Of a stretch of DNA of 64,000 nucleotides, positions 22,201 to 34,329 are shown in pieces. Below the pieces are notes generated by a model. That model saw only the letters and a program-made list of their open reading frames with translations. It was not told the DNA's origin and did not search any database. Source of the stretch: Flabesymbios commensalis (Eukaryota > Annelida > Polychaeta > Terebellida > Flabelligeridae); the NCBI GenBank assembly GCA_964017125.1, contig OZ024907.1:20764187-20828186 (forward strand), in the 5' to 3' direction. The position numbers were made by a program, and so were the translations under genes. The number at the start of each line of letters is the position of its first letter. Positions within the stretch are counted from its first letter, which is position 1.

Positions 22201-22387
22201 TGGGTCGTCACGATTCGTTGAGCAAGGTCGTAGGCCCAAACGCATGCGCAGCATCACCATATCATGGTCGATGTTATGGGGAGTGGGACCGTCACCAGAT
22301 AAATATTATTGATGAGTGAAGCGAGACGACCCACCTACTTAAACCCCCTCTCCATTCAAACCTGAGAAATATATATACTAGTAGTAT

Positions 22388-22870
22388 GCGGAATACGGCG
22401 TTAGCTCATCGGTGTCTGCTCGATCACTGAAGTTAAACAACGTCGCGCCCGGTTCATAATTGAATGGGTGACCGCCTGGGATTACCAGGTGCTGTATACA
22501 CTAGGACATGCGTGCAGCGATGTCGTATCGTGGGGCTCAGAGGACCACGTAAATCAGATGGCTCGTCTGACTGACTTTGAGTTGGACGTAAAAGAACCTC
22601 AATGGACGTATAGTAAGCGCAGTTTCCATCCGGCGAGACCCCAGAAAATCCACAATGTGTGAGTACTTGGCACATAAGGCGAATTTGCTTAGAATGAAAA
22701 ATAGTTTGATGCGCCTCGATGGCAGCACAGCTGTATATCTCCCAGGAGACTGAGTTAGAATTTGAATGATAACAGGCCTTGCTAAGTTACTCTCTATGTT
22801 GAAGCGCATAGAAACAATTGTGTATGTTGCGCTATATAAGAATGTGAAATAATAATATTAAATAATAATG
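22388..22870 (+). mobile_element. 5S rRNA-headed SINE, full-length copy
   Basis: Head GAATACGGCGTTAGCTCATC with 5S-like AAGTTAAACAACGTCGCGCC, GGGTGACCGCCTGGGA and TACCAGGTGCTGTATACA. The body has GGCTCGTCTGACTGACTTTG. The 3' end is TTGCGCTATATAAGAATG followed by AATAAT repeats, the tail seen at 12687-12727. This head-body-tail order is that of SINE3-type elements. A true 5S gene is unlikely because the 5S part is diverged. Confidence 0.8.
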
Positions 22871-23809
22871 TAGGCCACCTATTTATGATCCAATGTAGTT
22901 TGTCAATCACAATTCATACTGTAGGACACACATTAAAGCTATATTCACGTAAACTGTTGGGATTCAATATTCCATCTGACAATATTACAGTGGGGCCAAT
23001 AAAAATGATTAATAATTTGAATAGCCTACATTATTCCTTTCAAAAATTAGATCTATTTGCTAGTCTGGCTGACTGATTCCCAAAAATGATTGATTGGAAT
23101 TTTGACTTCAATTTCGGGTTTTTCTTAATATGCATTCTTCAAAGCAACATTATCCACCATGAAATTCAAATGTTAGCTCTTAGTATATTCTAAATCAATA
23201 CCATTCACAATAAATGAATCTGCCAGCCAAAAAAATCGCCATGATTAAAGATTTATACAACTGTGAAATGTGCATGTGTGGGACGGTCAAGTGTAGGCCT
23301 ACATTAGCCTATAGGGTACACAATAAATCAACATTTGGTTAGTGTGCCAGGTTGGCTGGGAAAGCTCTTACTGTCAATATGCTGGAGGTCAACTGTTTCC
23401 AGACCCCCACGGTAACACAACCTTTTATGTCCCAACGCAAAGCACACATGAGAGAAATGGTGAATTATTTCCTCATAGATGTCGCTCAAGTATATAGAGT
23501 TTACATGACTTGGGGACTTGCTCTTAATGCGGCGATGGGTATGAAACGCATATAGTATTATTATCTTGGCTGATAACTGTGGATGTGGGGTGATATGTCA
23601 TTGTGGAATGTCCAGGGGCCACTGTTGCATTCTGGGGACCTCATTGCCCCGCGTATTTTGACAGTTGACTACACCTTTAATAGTGAATTGATAGTCAAAA
23701 ACATTAATACTTTAAAAAATATTGTTTTTGACCACTAAGACCAATCAATGGTCGCTAGCGTGTAGGCCGCCTATAATATATCATAATTATCCACACCAAT
23801 CAATCAAGA
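22871..23809. other. No gene seen
   Basis: Unremarkable spacer with chance open frames only. Confidence 0.35.
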
Positions 23810-24600
23810 CAATTTCTATAGCGCCTCCCAGCAGACAAGAGACTCTGAATCAATGTTGGTTTACCATTGTTTCATCGTCTACGACGTTGAACCAACGTTA
23901 AACCAACATTTATTCAACGTATTGTGTATGCTGGGCTATATCCTCAGCAAACCGAGCTCAGAGGCGCACAAACCCTTAGCGTGATCATGTGTCATAATCG
24001 AGGCCAAAGCAGGTTTGTCAACAGGGAGACGGACTATTGAGGAGCTGGGGTGAGATTTAAGTAATCTCCTGACTGTTAAAACTGTTCCGGCATTAAGTAT
24101 GGGCACAGGTTCCATAAAGCTGGGCCAGATATAGAGAAAGCTTTTGACCCAGTTTCGGTTTTTATACGGGGAACTACAAATCTATTTGAATTTGTGAAGC
24201 GTAGATATTTTGAGAATTTCGGCCGAAGAAGTAAGATATGCAGGTTCGTTGTATTTTAGGGTTCTGAAATGTATTGTGCATATTTTAAAACGAATGCGAA
24301 ACATGACAGGAAGCCAATGTAATAGTCTCAAAATGGGAGCGGAACGACTAAAACGTGGAGCCTTGGTTAGGCCTACCACTCTTGCTTTTTTGGCATATTG
24401 TGAGAAAGTGAGTTACAATAATCTAACCTGCTACTGACCGTGCCACTGCAATATGCTTGGCAAGATATATGGACACACTTTTTCGAATTCGACGCAGGTC
24501 ACGGATATGATAGAAGCATGCCATTCGAATAAAAAGAATCAAGTGAGAGTCAAAGTGATGCTAACATCATGGCTGTGACCTCGGTACAGTGATAGGTCAA
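23810..24600 (+). mobile_element. Retroposon-type repeat interrupted by a MITE
   Basis: CAATTTCTATAGCGCCT ... ATATCCTCAGCAAACCGAGC, AGGAGCTGGGG, CATGACAGGAAGCCAATGTA and ATAATCTAACCTGCTACTGA follow the order of a repeat type common in aquatic animal genomes (LINE tail-like). A palindromic MITE at 23847-23937 splits it near its start. Confidence 0.55.
23847..23937. mobile_element. Palindromic MITE, GCGTC-apex family, nested
   Basis: Ends CCCAGCAGACAAGAGACTCT and GTATTGTGTATGCTGGG, apex CATCGTCTACGACGTTG. CT lies on both sides, consistent with a 2-bp target duplication. Confidence 0.75.
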
Positions 24601-25494
24601 AGACCAGACAACAGATCATTGGGACCCATTACCAGACAATATGAACGGTAAAATTCAATAATAATATTAATAGTTGAAGTAAAGTAAAATAGTAGTAAGG
24701 AATAAAAAAAAGTGTTGATTCCTTCCGATGGTCTAAAACGGGCCACATCCTGATTCGATCATAAGAATCATTCTGCAATATCGCGACTACAGGAAGCACG
24801 AAGACTCTTTTTACGAATTAGGCATTTATAGCGCACCGTCAGCAACATGAAATCACAGGACACGTCAGACTTTCATTCAACAGTTTTAAGCACTGCACAG
24901 ATTATTATGTAAAACACAAATAGCATAAGTACCGACAGTAAAGATATCCTAGTTTCGTAGTGATCCAGTCATAGTCCCTACATTATATGTTTATGAGCAG
25001 GGGGGGGGGGGGGGGTCGAAAACTTCAATTTAATAATGAGCAAAACAGTGTAATCAGTATGAATGGTCTCCTCCTACTTTTGAACCAAGACTAAATAATT
25101 ATTGTCCAGCAATACACAGGTCTACAGTCGAGTCACAAGATATTTTCAAGATATAGCAAGGACATTGGCCAACAACAATGTCCATTCTAGTGAAGCACTT
25201 TACAAATAATTCCTCAAATAATTTCCGAGATAGTTTTGAAGAAAGTGACAAATCTAGGCTTTTACATGTGATAACATCACACCAGGTGCTTTATTATTTG
25301 TCAATTATTTGCATAATTTACGCTACATATAGGTCATAATTGAATCTTTTCATTTCTAGTTTTTTATTTGGTTGATTGGTTAAAGATAAGAAGCCAGGTA
25401 TTCGTTATCTGATTACAGATAAACTGTTAGAGGATTTATCATACGATATAAATCTTTTAACGCTGCAATCTCCCAGTAAAAAAAACGACACTTT
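24601..25494. other. No gene seen; contains a 16-nt G run
   Basis: A homopolymer of 16 G lies at 25000-25015. Otherwise unremarkable. Confidence 0.4.
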
Positions 25495-25590
25495 GAACCA
25501 TTATCGGCCTTATGTTGGGTCAGTGTCAAAGACGATGGGCAAGCATTAACCAGCACTGGTTCAATGTAGGCCAGGTGTTTGCCGGGTTGT
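25495..25590. mobile_element. Palindromic MITE, diverged
   Basis: TGAACCATTATCGGCCTTAT pairs loosely with AACCAGCACTGGTTCAATGT, apex TCAGTGTCAAAGACGATG. It ends GCCAGGTGTTTGCCGGG. Confidence 0.5.
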
Positions 25591-25964
25591 AGCATCAGGA
25601 CTTTAATAGGCCATTGAATGGTGTTCACCAACGGCTTTGTTCTACTATTTTGTATGTGAAATACAATTTGGCGCGATCCGAATAATATATAGACTAGGCA
25701 TATTACAATAAAATCAATATAGGGTTTAAATGTTGTGTTATGTAATACAAGTATACTGGGGTAGTCAATATATCTCACCAGATAATACTGAAAGTCACAC
25801 AGAATGTCAGGCCTAGATATCAACAGAATGCCAGGTCTAAATACGCACGTTGGATAAGAAACAATAGTTTTTTAGGTTTAGTCCTCACCGCCCTCCCTTG
25901 AAGTAGCTGAATTAATGCTAATTTCATAACTATGCCACGTGTTTGGCCATGTGTTTTCCTCTTG

Positions 25965-26140
25965 GCCTGAACATGTGCGTTAAAATGTCAAGGACACCAT
26001 ATTTGTCAGGCAGTTTCATATTGGCCAGATAAAAAAACAGATCAAATACATGAATATTCCTAAAATAACACATTTTACGGTGTAATTAACCCAAGCCGCT
26101 AGTTGCGCCAGTGTACCGATAGTGGATCTGATGAATGAGT
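25965..26140 (+). repeat. Dispersed repeat, copy 2
   Basis: Matches 13757-13930 in the same orientation (AATGTCAAGGACACCATA, TTTGTCAGG, ATAGTGGATCTGATGAATGA). Confidence 0.7.
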
Positions 26141-26757
26141 ATGGTTAATAACCAGTTCTCAAACAAGTTGGATATTGACAGGAGAAAATAACGAGAGTGA
26201 TCAGTTTACACATTTGTTTTACCTCACTTCAGCAGGATATATTGAGCGTGTTCTTGTTTGTCAAGTCTTAACAAGTCATTTTTTATTTGCCGAATAATTG
26301 GCCTATAGGCAGAAGCATGATCTATTGTACGAGAACTATTTCATAATTGTTGGATCTTCACACCTATATGTATTTTTAGGTGTATTTTTACTGCTTTGTT
26401 CTTCCATTTTTTTATTTTTTATAACACAACTATATATAGGCCTACATACATTGTTGTATTGCAGGCTTCAGATATATTACGTCAGTGTATTGAAGCAGCT
26501 GGGTCGTTTTATTTCACTGAACCATAATATTTACATTGCAGCGGACCAGACTCCCGTGGACGTTGACCATAAGCTATGCGTGGGTCCACAATGTTTATCT
26601 AGCGAATTATGACGCCAACCTACTTTAATTTTTGTCATTTGAGGATGGATGGTCCGACTGTTTTTTGTCGACAAGATGTGTTCCCACTGCCCATGTTGGG
26701 CACAATACTTTTCCTATTTAAAACGGTCACTGAAGATTAGCATCAGGTAACTGCGAC

Positions 26758-26858
26758 ACTACACGAGACGCTGAATAAATGCTGGCTCAATGTTGGACCA
26801 CTGTCTGCGACGATGGCCCAGCATTGGATCGACGTATCTTGTTGGTTGGCTCCGTAGG
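26758..26858. mobile_element. Palindromic MITE, GCGTC-apex family
   Basis: ACACGAGACGCTGAATAAAT at the left pairs with TTGGATCGACGTATCTTGTT at the right; apex ACTGTCTGCGACGATG. Confidence 0.6.
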
Positions 26859-26864
26859 CCTACC

Positions 26865-27022
26865 TCCAGTCCACGATGGCTCCCCAAAATGTTAAACCCA
26901 TTGCGATTCAAGTGAAAACAAATATAATACTTCTTTGAGACCCGAATACCGATAACGGGGAAGTAACCAAGCCCAGCTCTTGCGTGACGAGAGGCAGCGC
27001 TAACCATTGCATCACAACCCCG
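26865..27022 (-). mobile_element. tRNA-headed SINE-like repeat, diverged
   Basis: On the minus strand it has GGTTGTGATGCAATGGTTAG and CGTCACGCAAGAGCTGGGC, then TTTGGGGAGCCATCGTGGAC, paralleling the head and body order of 21960-22200. Confidence 0.45.
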
Positions 27023-27185
27023 TTATTTAGATATTCATAATTCCTGTGAACTATTATAAATGTTTTCATACCCAAATGAAGACAGGATTTTGCTATGATC
27101 CATTTATTCTGAATAGGTAATTTATTTTGTTTAGTTTATTGCACAGTTTATTTGACAGTGCATGTGTCTGTGTGGCGGCGTTAAT

Positions 27186-27418
27186 CTTATAATTGAATGT
27201 TGTGATTATGTACCGGTGAGTCTTTCAAATCTATGTTATCTGGCAAAATATCTTATATCCTACGAGTTCCTGTTAACTTTTTGATTTGAATATTTCAACT
27301 AATCTTATAATTGAAATGTTGTAATTATGTACCGGTAAGTCTTCTAAATCTATGTTATCTGGCAAAATATCTCATATCCTACGAGTTCCTGTTTACTTGT
27401 CGATTTGAATATTTCAAC
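27186..27418 (+). repeat. Two ~115-bp direct repeats ahead of a LINE fragment
   Basis: CTTATAATTGAA.TGTTGT, ATTATGTACCGGT, CTATGTTATCTGGCAAAATA and ATCCTACGAGTTCCTGTT occur in both units (starting about 27187 and 27303), nearly identical. The LINE remnant begins immediately after. Confidence 0.8.
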
Positions 27419-27419
27419 T

Positions 27420-28830
27420 CTTTTTTTTCATAATTTACAATTTGTGTTGAATCCTAGTAAACACGAAATATTTCAGAATACTCGACTTTCTAAATACTTA
27501 AAAATATTGAGTGAAGAGCAAAACGGGTGCAGGGAAGGCCGCTCGTGTTCAGAGCACGCATTTGTATCGTCTTATGTAATTGTGTCCAGAATGGACGAAA
27601 AAAGAAATACTTTTGTCGCATGTATTGATTTCTAAAAAGCGTTTGAGTGGATTGACAGGGATATGTTATTATATTGTTACTATCAAACAGATGCAGGTTT
27701 TAAACATAATGGATTATTTCTAACTAACTGGTTCGAAACGCATACTGGAGCAAGACGCTTTGTCGCCTACGCTGCTCAACATATTTATTAACGATCTATG
27801 AAATAAATTAAACGTATAAATTTAGGTGTGAAAATGGGGATGTTCTGCTCTGTAAATTACTTTACGCTGATGATTTCACACAGATAGTCGATGATGATCT
27901 TCAATTACCATTAGATTGTGTATAATGGTGTAGAAAATAGTGAATACTCTTTTCAATTAGGAGATATGTGCCTAAATACCGTTGAAAGAAATAAATATAT
28001 TGAGAATCATTTTTGATGAGTACATGACCTTTGACTTGGGCCCAAGGGTAAACGACATCTGTTTAAATGTTTAAAGGGTGGTAAAGCTCTGGACGCATGC
28101 ATAATTATCTAGATTTAAGCTTTCAAAGATGTTGGGATTTATAACTTTCACTAAGCTATATAACTGCATGGTTAGCCGTGTATGTGACTACCTCTCTACA
28201 CTGTGGGAGACACACCTCCTTTCAAGAATCAGAAAAATGTCAAAATCTCGCTGTCAGGTATTTTCTCGGGCTTGGGTCACAGAATATCCCATCTTGACAA
28301 TACAGGGGGGGGGGGGTGGTTCAGTTGGATGTCCACGACAAATGGTGGCTGGTTTGACCGTTTCGCCGTACAACTGATTTGTTTAAAACCTATCACCTGC
28401 ATAGTTACATTGTAAATAAGGAAGTGGTAGCTAAGTATAGCTATAACAAAATTACATTTTTTTGAAAATAACAATTGGAACACCAGCATCCAGTTGAAAC
28501 CTTAGTTAAAAACCTACATTACATTTGAAACCATTTATGCAACAGAAATGTATGTAAAATATTTGTTTTCTAAAGATCAATAGTGTGTCCTAAATTAAAA
28601 TGTGGTGTAGGCCTACCACCATTAGCTATAGAAACTGGCAGGTATAAAAACACGCCAGTAGATCAACGATTATGCCGCCTCTGTAATGCAAACCAAATAG
28701 AAGACGATTCCCACTTTGAATGTCAATGCACCTTATATAAAAAAATTAGAATGGAATTATAGTTGCATATATCTTCTATCCAACCAAACTTACTTGATTA
28801 ACCACTAATGAACAGCTCAACGTAGCCCCT
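27420..28830 (+). pseudogene. Decayed LINE ORF2 fragment
   Basis: Reverse-transcriptase words appear in order across several frames: EEQNGCREGRSCSEHAF (near 27514), TFVACIDF (near 27610), LLYADDF (near 27855) and the C-terminal PLAIETGRYKN and CRLCNANQ..HFECQC (near 28620-28730). The endonuclease and much of the reverse transcriptase are missing or scrambled. It belongs to the same broad clade as the LINE at 460-4960, but to a different and older subfamily. Confidence 0.75.
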
Positions 28831-30471
28831 ACTTATGTCAGAACAGTTTATTTATTCATTTAACAATCGATTTCGATGAGCAGGCTTGGAAGACACGTCG
28901 TGTTATTGTTCAATTAACCTTGTTATATTTATAGTAATGTATTTTATTATTATTATGCTGTTATTATTGTGTTATTATGTTATGCAGTACAATTCCAAGT
29001 GACTAATAATCCCTTGAGGGCTGGGTACTATTTTATTATAGTTAATTTTATATTAGACCAACAATAGCCAAATGTCCGTATTTCATAGTGTGAAGCACTA
29101 ATCATATGTGAACATGGTATGAAATAAATAATTCATATTCCTGAATAATAGTTTGTATTTTGAAGTCACAATAACTTAGTATGGCTTGACTGGGTATCGG
29201 GACTCGTTTATGATATTATTGTTCAGGCCTAGTTTGCTGAAGAATCTGTCATTGAGATTAGAAGACTGGTTCTCATACTTCTCCACGAGTCATTCATCTT
29301 GGAGGGGACGGATGTATGCCTCCTCTATGACTATTTGAAAACACTCACCACAAAGAGATCATGCAAAAAGCAAAGACAAGAGAAAGTAGAATAAAATGTC
29401 ATTAAATACATAACAAACTAAACTTTATTGCAACTAAAACCCGGTCTCCTGACCGAGAAGTATGTACGTCATGTACACAAATCGATAATTCAAATGGATT
29501 CCATATTTCTCCACCACGAGATTCCAATGAGCAATATATATCTTTACAAGTTTATTCAATGTCATGTAGAAATAAACGAACGTACACGTGTATTTGTAAA
29601 ATTTAGTCCAAAGATATTTATGAATAATGAAAGACTTTCTACATCTATGTCAACAATGTATAAGTTGGGAGTATTTAAGTAGGAGATCTGTAGTCAGGTC
29701 CCTCGTGTTCTGCTGCCAGACGGGGCGCTAATAATAACCCCATGATCCGGCGTCAGCTGCGCACAACCAATGAAACAATACGTCATCTGAGAACAATAGT
29801 CCTCCAATTATCTTGTAGTAATCAATATAAATAGTAAGTCATTAGCGTGAGGATCACTCATCTTAAGAATTTTGTACATATCTGATTGCTTATATTGCAG
29901 AGTGAATAGCAAACTCCAGCCCGTGAAATCTGCTACATCTTACTGATTATACAAGGCAATTTAATTGAAAAAGTACAATTTGTTTGGTGTAAAAATCATT
30001 ACTATATACAAATATAATTCTAATTACATTATAATCTGTCAATTTGGTGCATTGTAAGTTATGCGTCTATTTACAAGAAAAAATATAATATGTTGAACAC
30101 AGAAATCACAGACTTGGTGAGCACACCACCATGTGTTGTCATGGTAAGCGACTGTAGTCACCGTTGTCATGGTCAAAATACCGTTAGCGGCATAATGCGT
30201 GCCTCTACAGGCAACCCCACCTAGTGGTCTATGTGCAGTTTATAGAGGATTCTGCGAGTGATTATTACCCTCCTCTGGGTACTGAATGCATAAAGGATCT
30301 ACATAGTCAGCTAGACAGTATAGTAATTGCAGTGGCGTTCTATATACCTCTAGAATGAGAGCAAGAAATGGCAAGTATTGGCAAGATTACCTGTGGCCTC
30401 AGTTCACTGTGTCCTTCATATAGAGAAGTAATACCACCCATACATTAACACATTACTTTACCAGACAACAC
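28831..30471. other. No gene seen
   Basis: AT-rich spacer. The longest open frame (29428-29682, plus) has no recognisable domain. Confidence 0.35.
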
Positions 30472-30568
30472 AACCACACACACCAACGCCGGCTCAATGC
30501 TGGACCAACATTAAAACAATTGGCCCAGCATTGACCCAACGCCGGTCCAAGACTGACCGAGCATACCA
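30472..30568. mobile_element. Palindromic MITE, diverged
   Basis: CAACGCCGGCTCAATGCTGG pairs with CCAGCATTGACCCAACGCCG around AACATTAAAACAATTGG. Confidence 0.55.
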
Positions 30569-30884
30569 AGACTTTGGGCATGAAAAGAAGAAAAACCAGA
30601 GAAAGACAGAAGAACCCAGTTAGAAAGCAGTTAGAGTGGGCAAATCAGAAAGAGTTGTGAGGTCAAAAGTCAAAGCCAGCCAATAAGAGCAATCAGTCGG
30701 TATCAGTCGATTAATACTTAATTCTCATTGGTTAATAATCGTTTGGCAGTATTGGCCTGGTCTACACGTTTAGCTCTGTGTCAAAAGCGCCCATGTCATT
30801 TTAAACTGTGCAAAGACATACAGCAGTAACTGCTTACTCAAAAAGTAAACATATACTTCTGTTTGCGCTTTCACGACAGTCTAT

Positions 30885-30993
30885 CCCAGCAAACACAAAA
30901 CATTTGTATAACATTTGTACAACGTCGGCCCAACATCTTCCACGTTGTCCAACATTGTACAAATGTTATACAAATGTTTTGTGTTTGCTGGGA
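30885..30993. mobile_element. Palindromic MITE with full CCCAGCAAACACAAAAC ends
   Basis: The best-preserved outer arms in the window: CCCAGCAAACACAAAACATT and AATGTTTTGTGTTTGCTGGG, followed inwards by TGTATAACATTTGTACAA. AT lies on both sides, consistent with a 2-bp target duplication. The inner part is CGTCGGCCCAACATCTTCCA-type. The length is 109 bp and there is no coding capacity. Confidence 0.85.
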
Positions 30994-31714
30994 TGGTGAC
31001 TTGGTGTTGAATTTGGTCTTTTTTAATATTTACAGACGCGTAAATCAGGCACAACATCCAACCCTATTATAGGTTAGTAATGAATCACCGAGAATACTGC
31101 TTCGCTACAAACTCAATTTTATTCCAACTTCGTAAAGTTACGAAAAATACAAAAAATGCAGTTGTTATTCATGATAAGTAGTTAAATCCCAAGTTAACAG
31201 CAAATTGTTAACAATGTGTTAATATATAACTAGGAGTGACCGTTGTCAGATCTATTTTCTGGATGGAAGTGATTAGTAAACAACTGAGATTCATATTAAC
31301 AGTATTATAAAACAGCTCTTAACCACATAGTGCACACACGCGCCCAGGTTAGTCGGCTAGTATTATGCATATGACGGCCGTCAAACAATCTGTTTTAAGT
31401 ACATTAGCGTCCAGACTTAAGTACTGGAGGGCACAGCAAAATAAGCATCATTTGTACAAAAATATATAAGTACATAGTTATATCAGTATCACTACAGGGT
31501 TGTCAATGTTATATATTATTCGTAGAATCTGATCATGCAGTGTAAGATAAGGCACAGTGTTATCCGCAGTCCCGTTAGATTTCTACAGCCACTAAACACC
31601 CTCTAGTGATAATTCAATCCCAGCGAAATGGTAACAAATCTGCTCATTCATAACAATGTCACATTAAAAAACATGTCGTGAGCAAATCCTGCTCGATCAG
31701 TCAACAAACTTACA

Positions 31715-31825
31715 TTCCCAAGAAACACGAGATGTTGACACAGTGCTGGACTAATGATGGCGCAGCGTTTGCGACGCTGGACGAGCATTGGACCAGCATT
31801 GCGTCAACGTCTCGTGTTGACAGGG
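31715..31825. mobile_element. Palindromic MITE, GCGTC-apex family
   Basis: AAACACGAGATGTTGACACA pairs with GCGTCAACGTCTCGTGTT; apex GCGCAGCGTTTGCGACGC. Confidence 0.7.
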
Positions 31826-32918
31826 TTGGTACACAATAAGAAGGCCAGACAATCTGCTAACAAAAGATTGTCCATTCTGGTACGAAAAACTAGATACAAA
31901 TACAAAAAGCCATTCCTGGAAGACATGGGCATAACACACATTGTGTTCTGTCTTTGCATAAATGTGGCATAATCAACCTGAATATCTCTAAATGTTATGT
32001 ACAGTGAAGCAATGTTTAATGACGTTAACAGTCTGTTTAATCCAGTTCGGTCTGTTTAATCCAGTTATCAAAAGCTACAGATTCTACAACGCACAACAAG
32101 TACAAGAGGCTCGTTGTGTTGTTTAACTCAATGAAAAAAATTATTTTTTATAAATATTTGTATACTAATTTTCCGTTTCTTAAGCTGTGTAATCGCATTG
32201 GCAATGCATAATTTAAGGATTGGTCAATTAATATAACTGGATTAAACATTCACCTCAGCATAGTTTGAACATCGTTTCAATTAAACACTCAATCTGGCAA
32301 TTAATATAATACAAATTGGAACTATTTGGCAACAACATAGCAAGAAAATATATCCTATCATTTTATATGAGCATGCTCTCAAAAAATTGCTTTCTGTATA
32401 AAATTTAAATCGGTGGGACTCCTTTAACAAGAAAATCCAATTAAACATATAATGGTAAACAAGACAAACAAACAAGCGTTTGTCTTAACTTATAACATCT
32501 GCCAGTTACTCTCTCAAGAGAAAGTACAACAGTCCTATCTATTCTAGGGACTCCTATTTTTGCCTGTGATTTATTCTTTGGCACAAGACATTTCGTATGT
32601 TTAACAAAACATGAGGTACTTGATATTATATTAAACGGTAAAGCACCAAAAGCTGGCGGTGGTCAACAAGCAATTTTAAAACAGTTAAGTAACAAACCAT
32701 CCGTCGCAGACTTTTTCTCAAGTTCTGCCGGCAATATATATTCTGAGTATATCCCACTTGGTATTAAAGGCACCTGTTGAATTGTGAGCAATTCTAGCAT
32801 ACAAGAGCTGTGATATGTAATTTGAACAACACTTGGGTATTTTGGCTGGGCCTAGCCTGGCCCTCATAAACACAGTGTAGATTCTATATGGATCACAGTG
32901 TGAGCATTTAACGCGTTC

Positions 32919-33021
32919 ACCCAACAAACACCAGGCTTTTGAGCCTATGTTGGTGTAATGTTGGGCCAGCGTCGAAGACGATGGCTCAACATTAAACCAA
33001 CGTTGGCTCAACGTCTAGTGA
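32919..33021. mobile_element. Palindromic MITE, GCGTC-apex family
   Basis: CACCCAACAAACACCAGGCT at the left; GTTGGGCCAGCGTCGAAGAC at the apex; right arm ACATTAAACCAACGTTGGCT. Confidence 0.65.
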
Positions 33022-33110
33022 TTTGAGGGTCGAGTCACCACCCAAGTTGTGTGCTTGTTATTGCACATGATTGATACATATGTCCTAATGTCCAGCAGCC
33101 ACCAGGGATA

Positions 33111-33223
33111 CTGTCCAACAAACACCACACGTATTCCACTGCTGGTTTAATGTAGGGCCAGCGTTGGGTACGGTGGCCCTACATTAAAAGGGCATTGGGT
33201 TAATGTGTTGTGCTTGTTGGGAT
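33111..33223. mobile_element. Palindromic MITE
   Basis: TCCAACAAACACCACACGTA and AATGTGTTGTGCTTGTTGGG form the outer arms, TAATGTAGGGCCAGCG and GTGGCCCTACATTA the inner stem. Confidence 0.7.
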
Positions 33224-33799
33224 GGTCTATAAGAACTGGTCCACCAGAGCTCTCAGAAAGGCACCAAACATAATTAGCAACTCACATAATAATCAACGTT
33301 CAGTTTGGCGTGATATCAACAATTCTATCTAGCATAAAGATCAGATTACTATTTGTACCACAGTTATTTAATGTATTTGTTTGGCATCACCTATTGAATT
33401 GCGTTACCAAGATGAATTTGAAAAGACAAATGGCACAGTGGAGACTGAATGCAGAATTTATAAGTCATCCAAAGTATATTGGTCTAAAATACAAGATAGA
33501 ATGGGTGATATCTTTCAGAGATCCCTCGTGGTCCGTTTTGCACAACTTGGACGTCACTCCACTATGCAGTGTGTAACGAGATTACAAAAACAAAATGGCA
33601 TCTAACAACTTTATACAATAATAAGAGCGATAAGTGAGCACTGAGTATTCTTGTCATTCGTTAAATAACAAAACATTGCAACTGATAAATGAGTATTTTG
33701 TTAAGGAACAAAATTTCTTCATTGGATTTCCCTAACCCCGCTTGCTAGATCATCCCCCCCCCCCAATCTAAATATAACTAGGACGGGTTAACTGACCCA

Positions 33800-33900
33800 A
33801 AACAAGAAACCAATGTTGCTGTGGTGTTAGTCCAGCGTCTACGACGCTGGCCCAACACCACAGCAACATTGGTTCAGCTAGTGTTGTTTGTGTTTGGTGT
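33800..33900. mobile_element. Palindromic MITE with near-perfect 31-bp arms
   Basis: Arms 33810-33840 and 33844-33874 pair with 2 mismatches around a TAC spacer; arm start ACCAATGTTGCTGTGGTGTT, apex CCAGCGTC/GACGCTGG. It ends near TTGTGTTTGGTG. Confidence 0.8.
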
Positions 33901-33924
33901 CCACAATCAGCAGCGCAGTCAACC

Positions 33925-34329
33925 CTTTCCGAAAAACAACCACAATTAACCTTTTAAATGCCAATGCATCTACAACCCTCTGTGTAGTTTTATTGGAAAA
34001 CCAAATGACGGTTTTTAGCATTTTTCTGTTTCAAATTTGATCATTTTTACCCACTTGAATTTGTGATTGCCATAGCAAGACAACCTCAAGTGTATGTAAA
34101 AACTTTATCCATCCAATTTTGCGTTCTATAATAACATAAATTCACACTAATTTAACATCTGAGAATTAGCAGGAGTCAAATTATAAAACACCGCTAGTCC
34201 TATATCAGCATTGTTGATTTGTTATCCAGCAAAATCAATCAAAACCATGGAAGCACTGATTGATCAAGTCATTTGAATGGTAGATTAGTTAATCTTATGG
34301 TATGCCATCTGTTACTCGGAAAGGGTTAT
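33925..34329. mobile_element. Element bounded by AACCCTTTCCGA / TCGGAAAGGGTT
   Basis: Perfect 12-bp inverted ends 404 bp apart. Inside, 34047-34104 is a diverged hairpin (TTTTACCCACTTGAATTTGT pairing with AACCTCAAGTGTATGTAAAA) of the family also found at 45971 and 50440. Confidence 0.6.

Noticed and set aside
22400-22500. Possible functional 5S rRNA gene
   Set aside because: The 5S-like part is diverged, has no terminator run at the expected place, and is continuous with a SINE body shared with another copy.
25413-25823. 136-codon open frame on the minus strand
   Set aside because: It overlaps a MITE and has no recognisable protein features.
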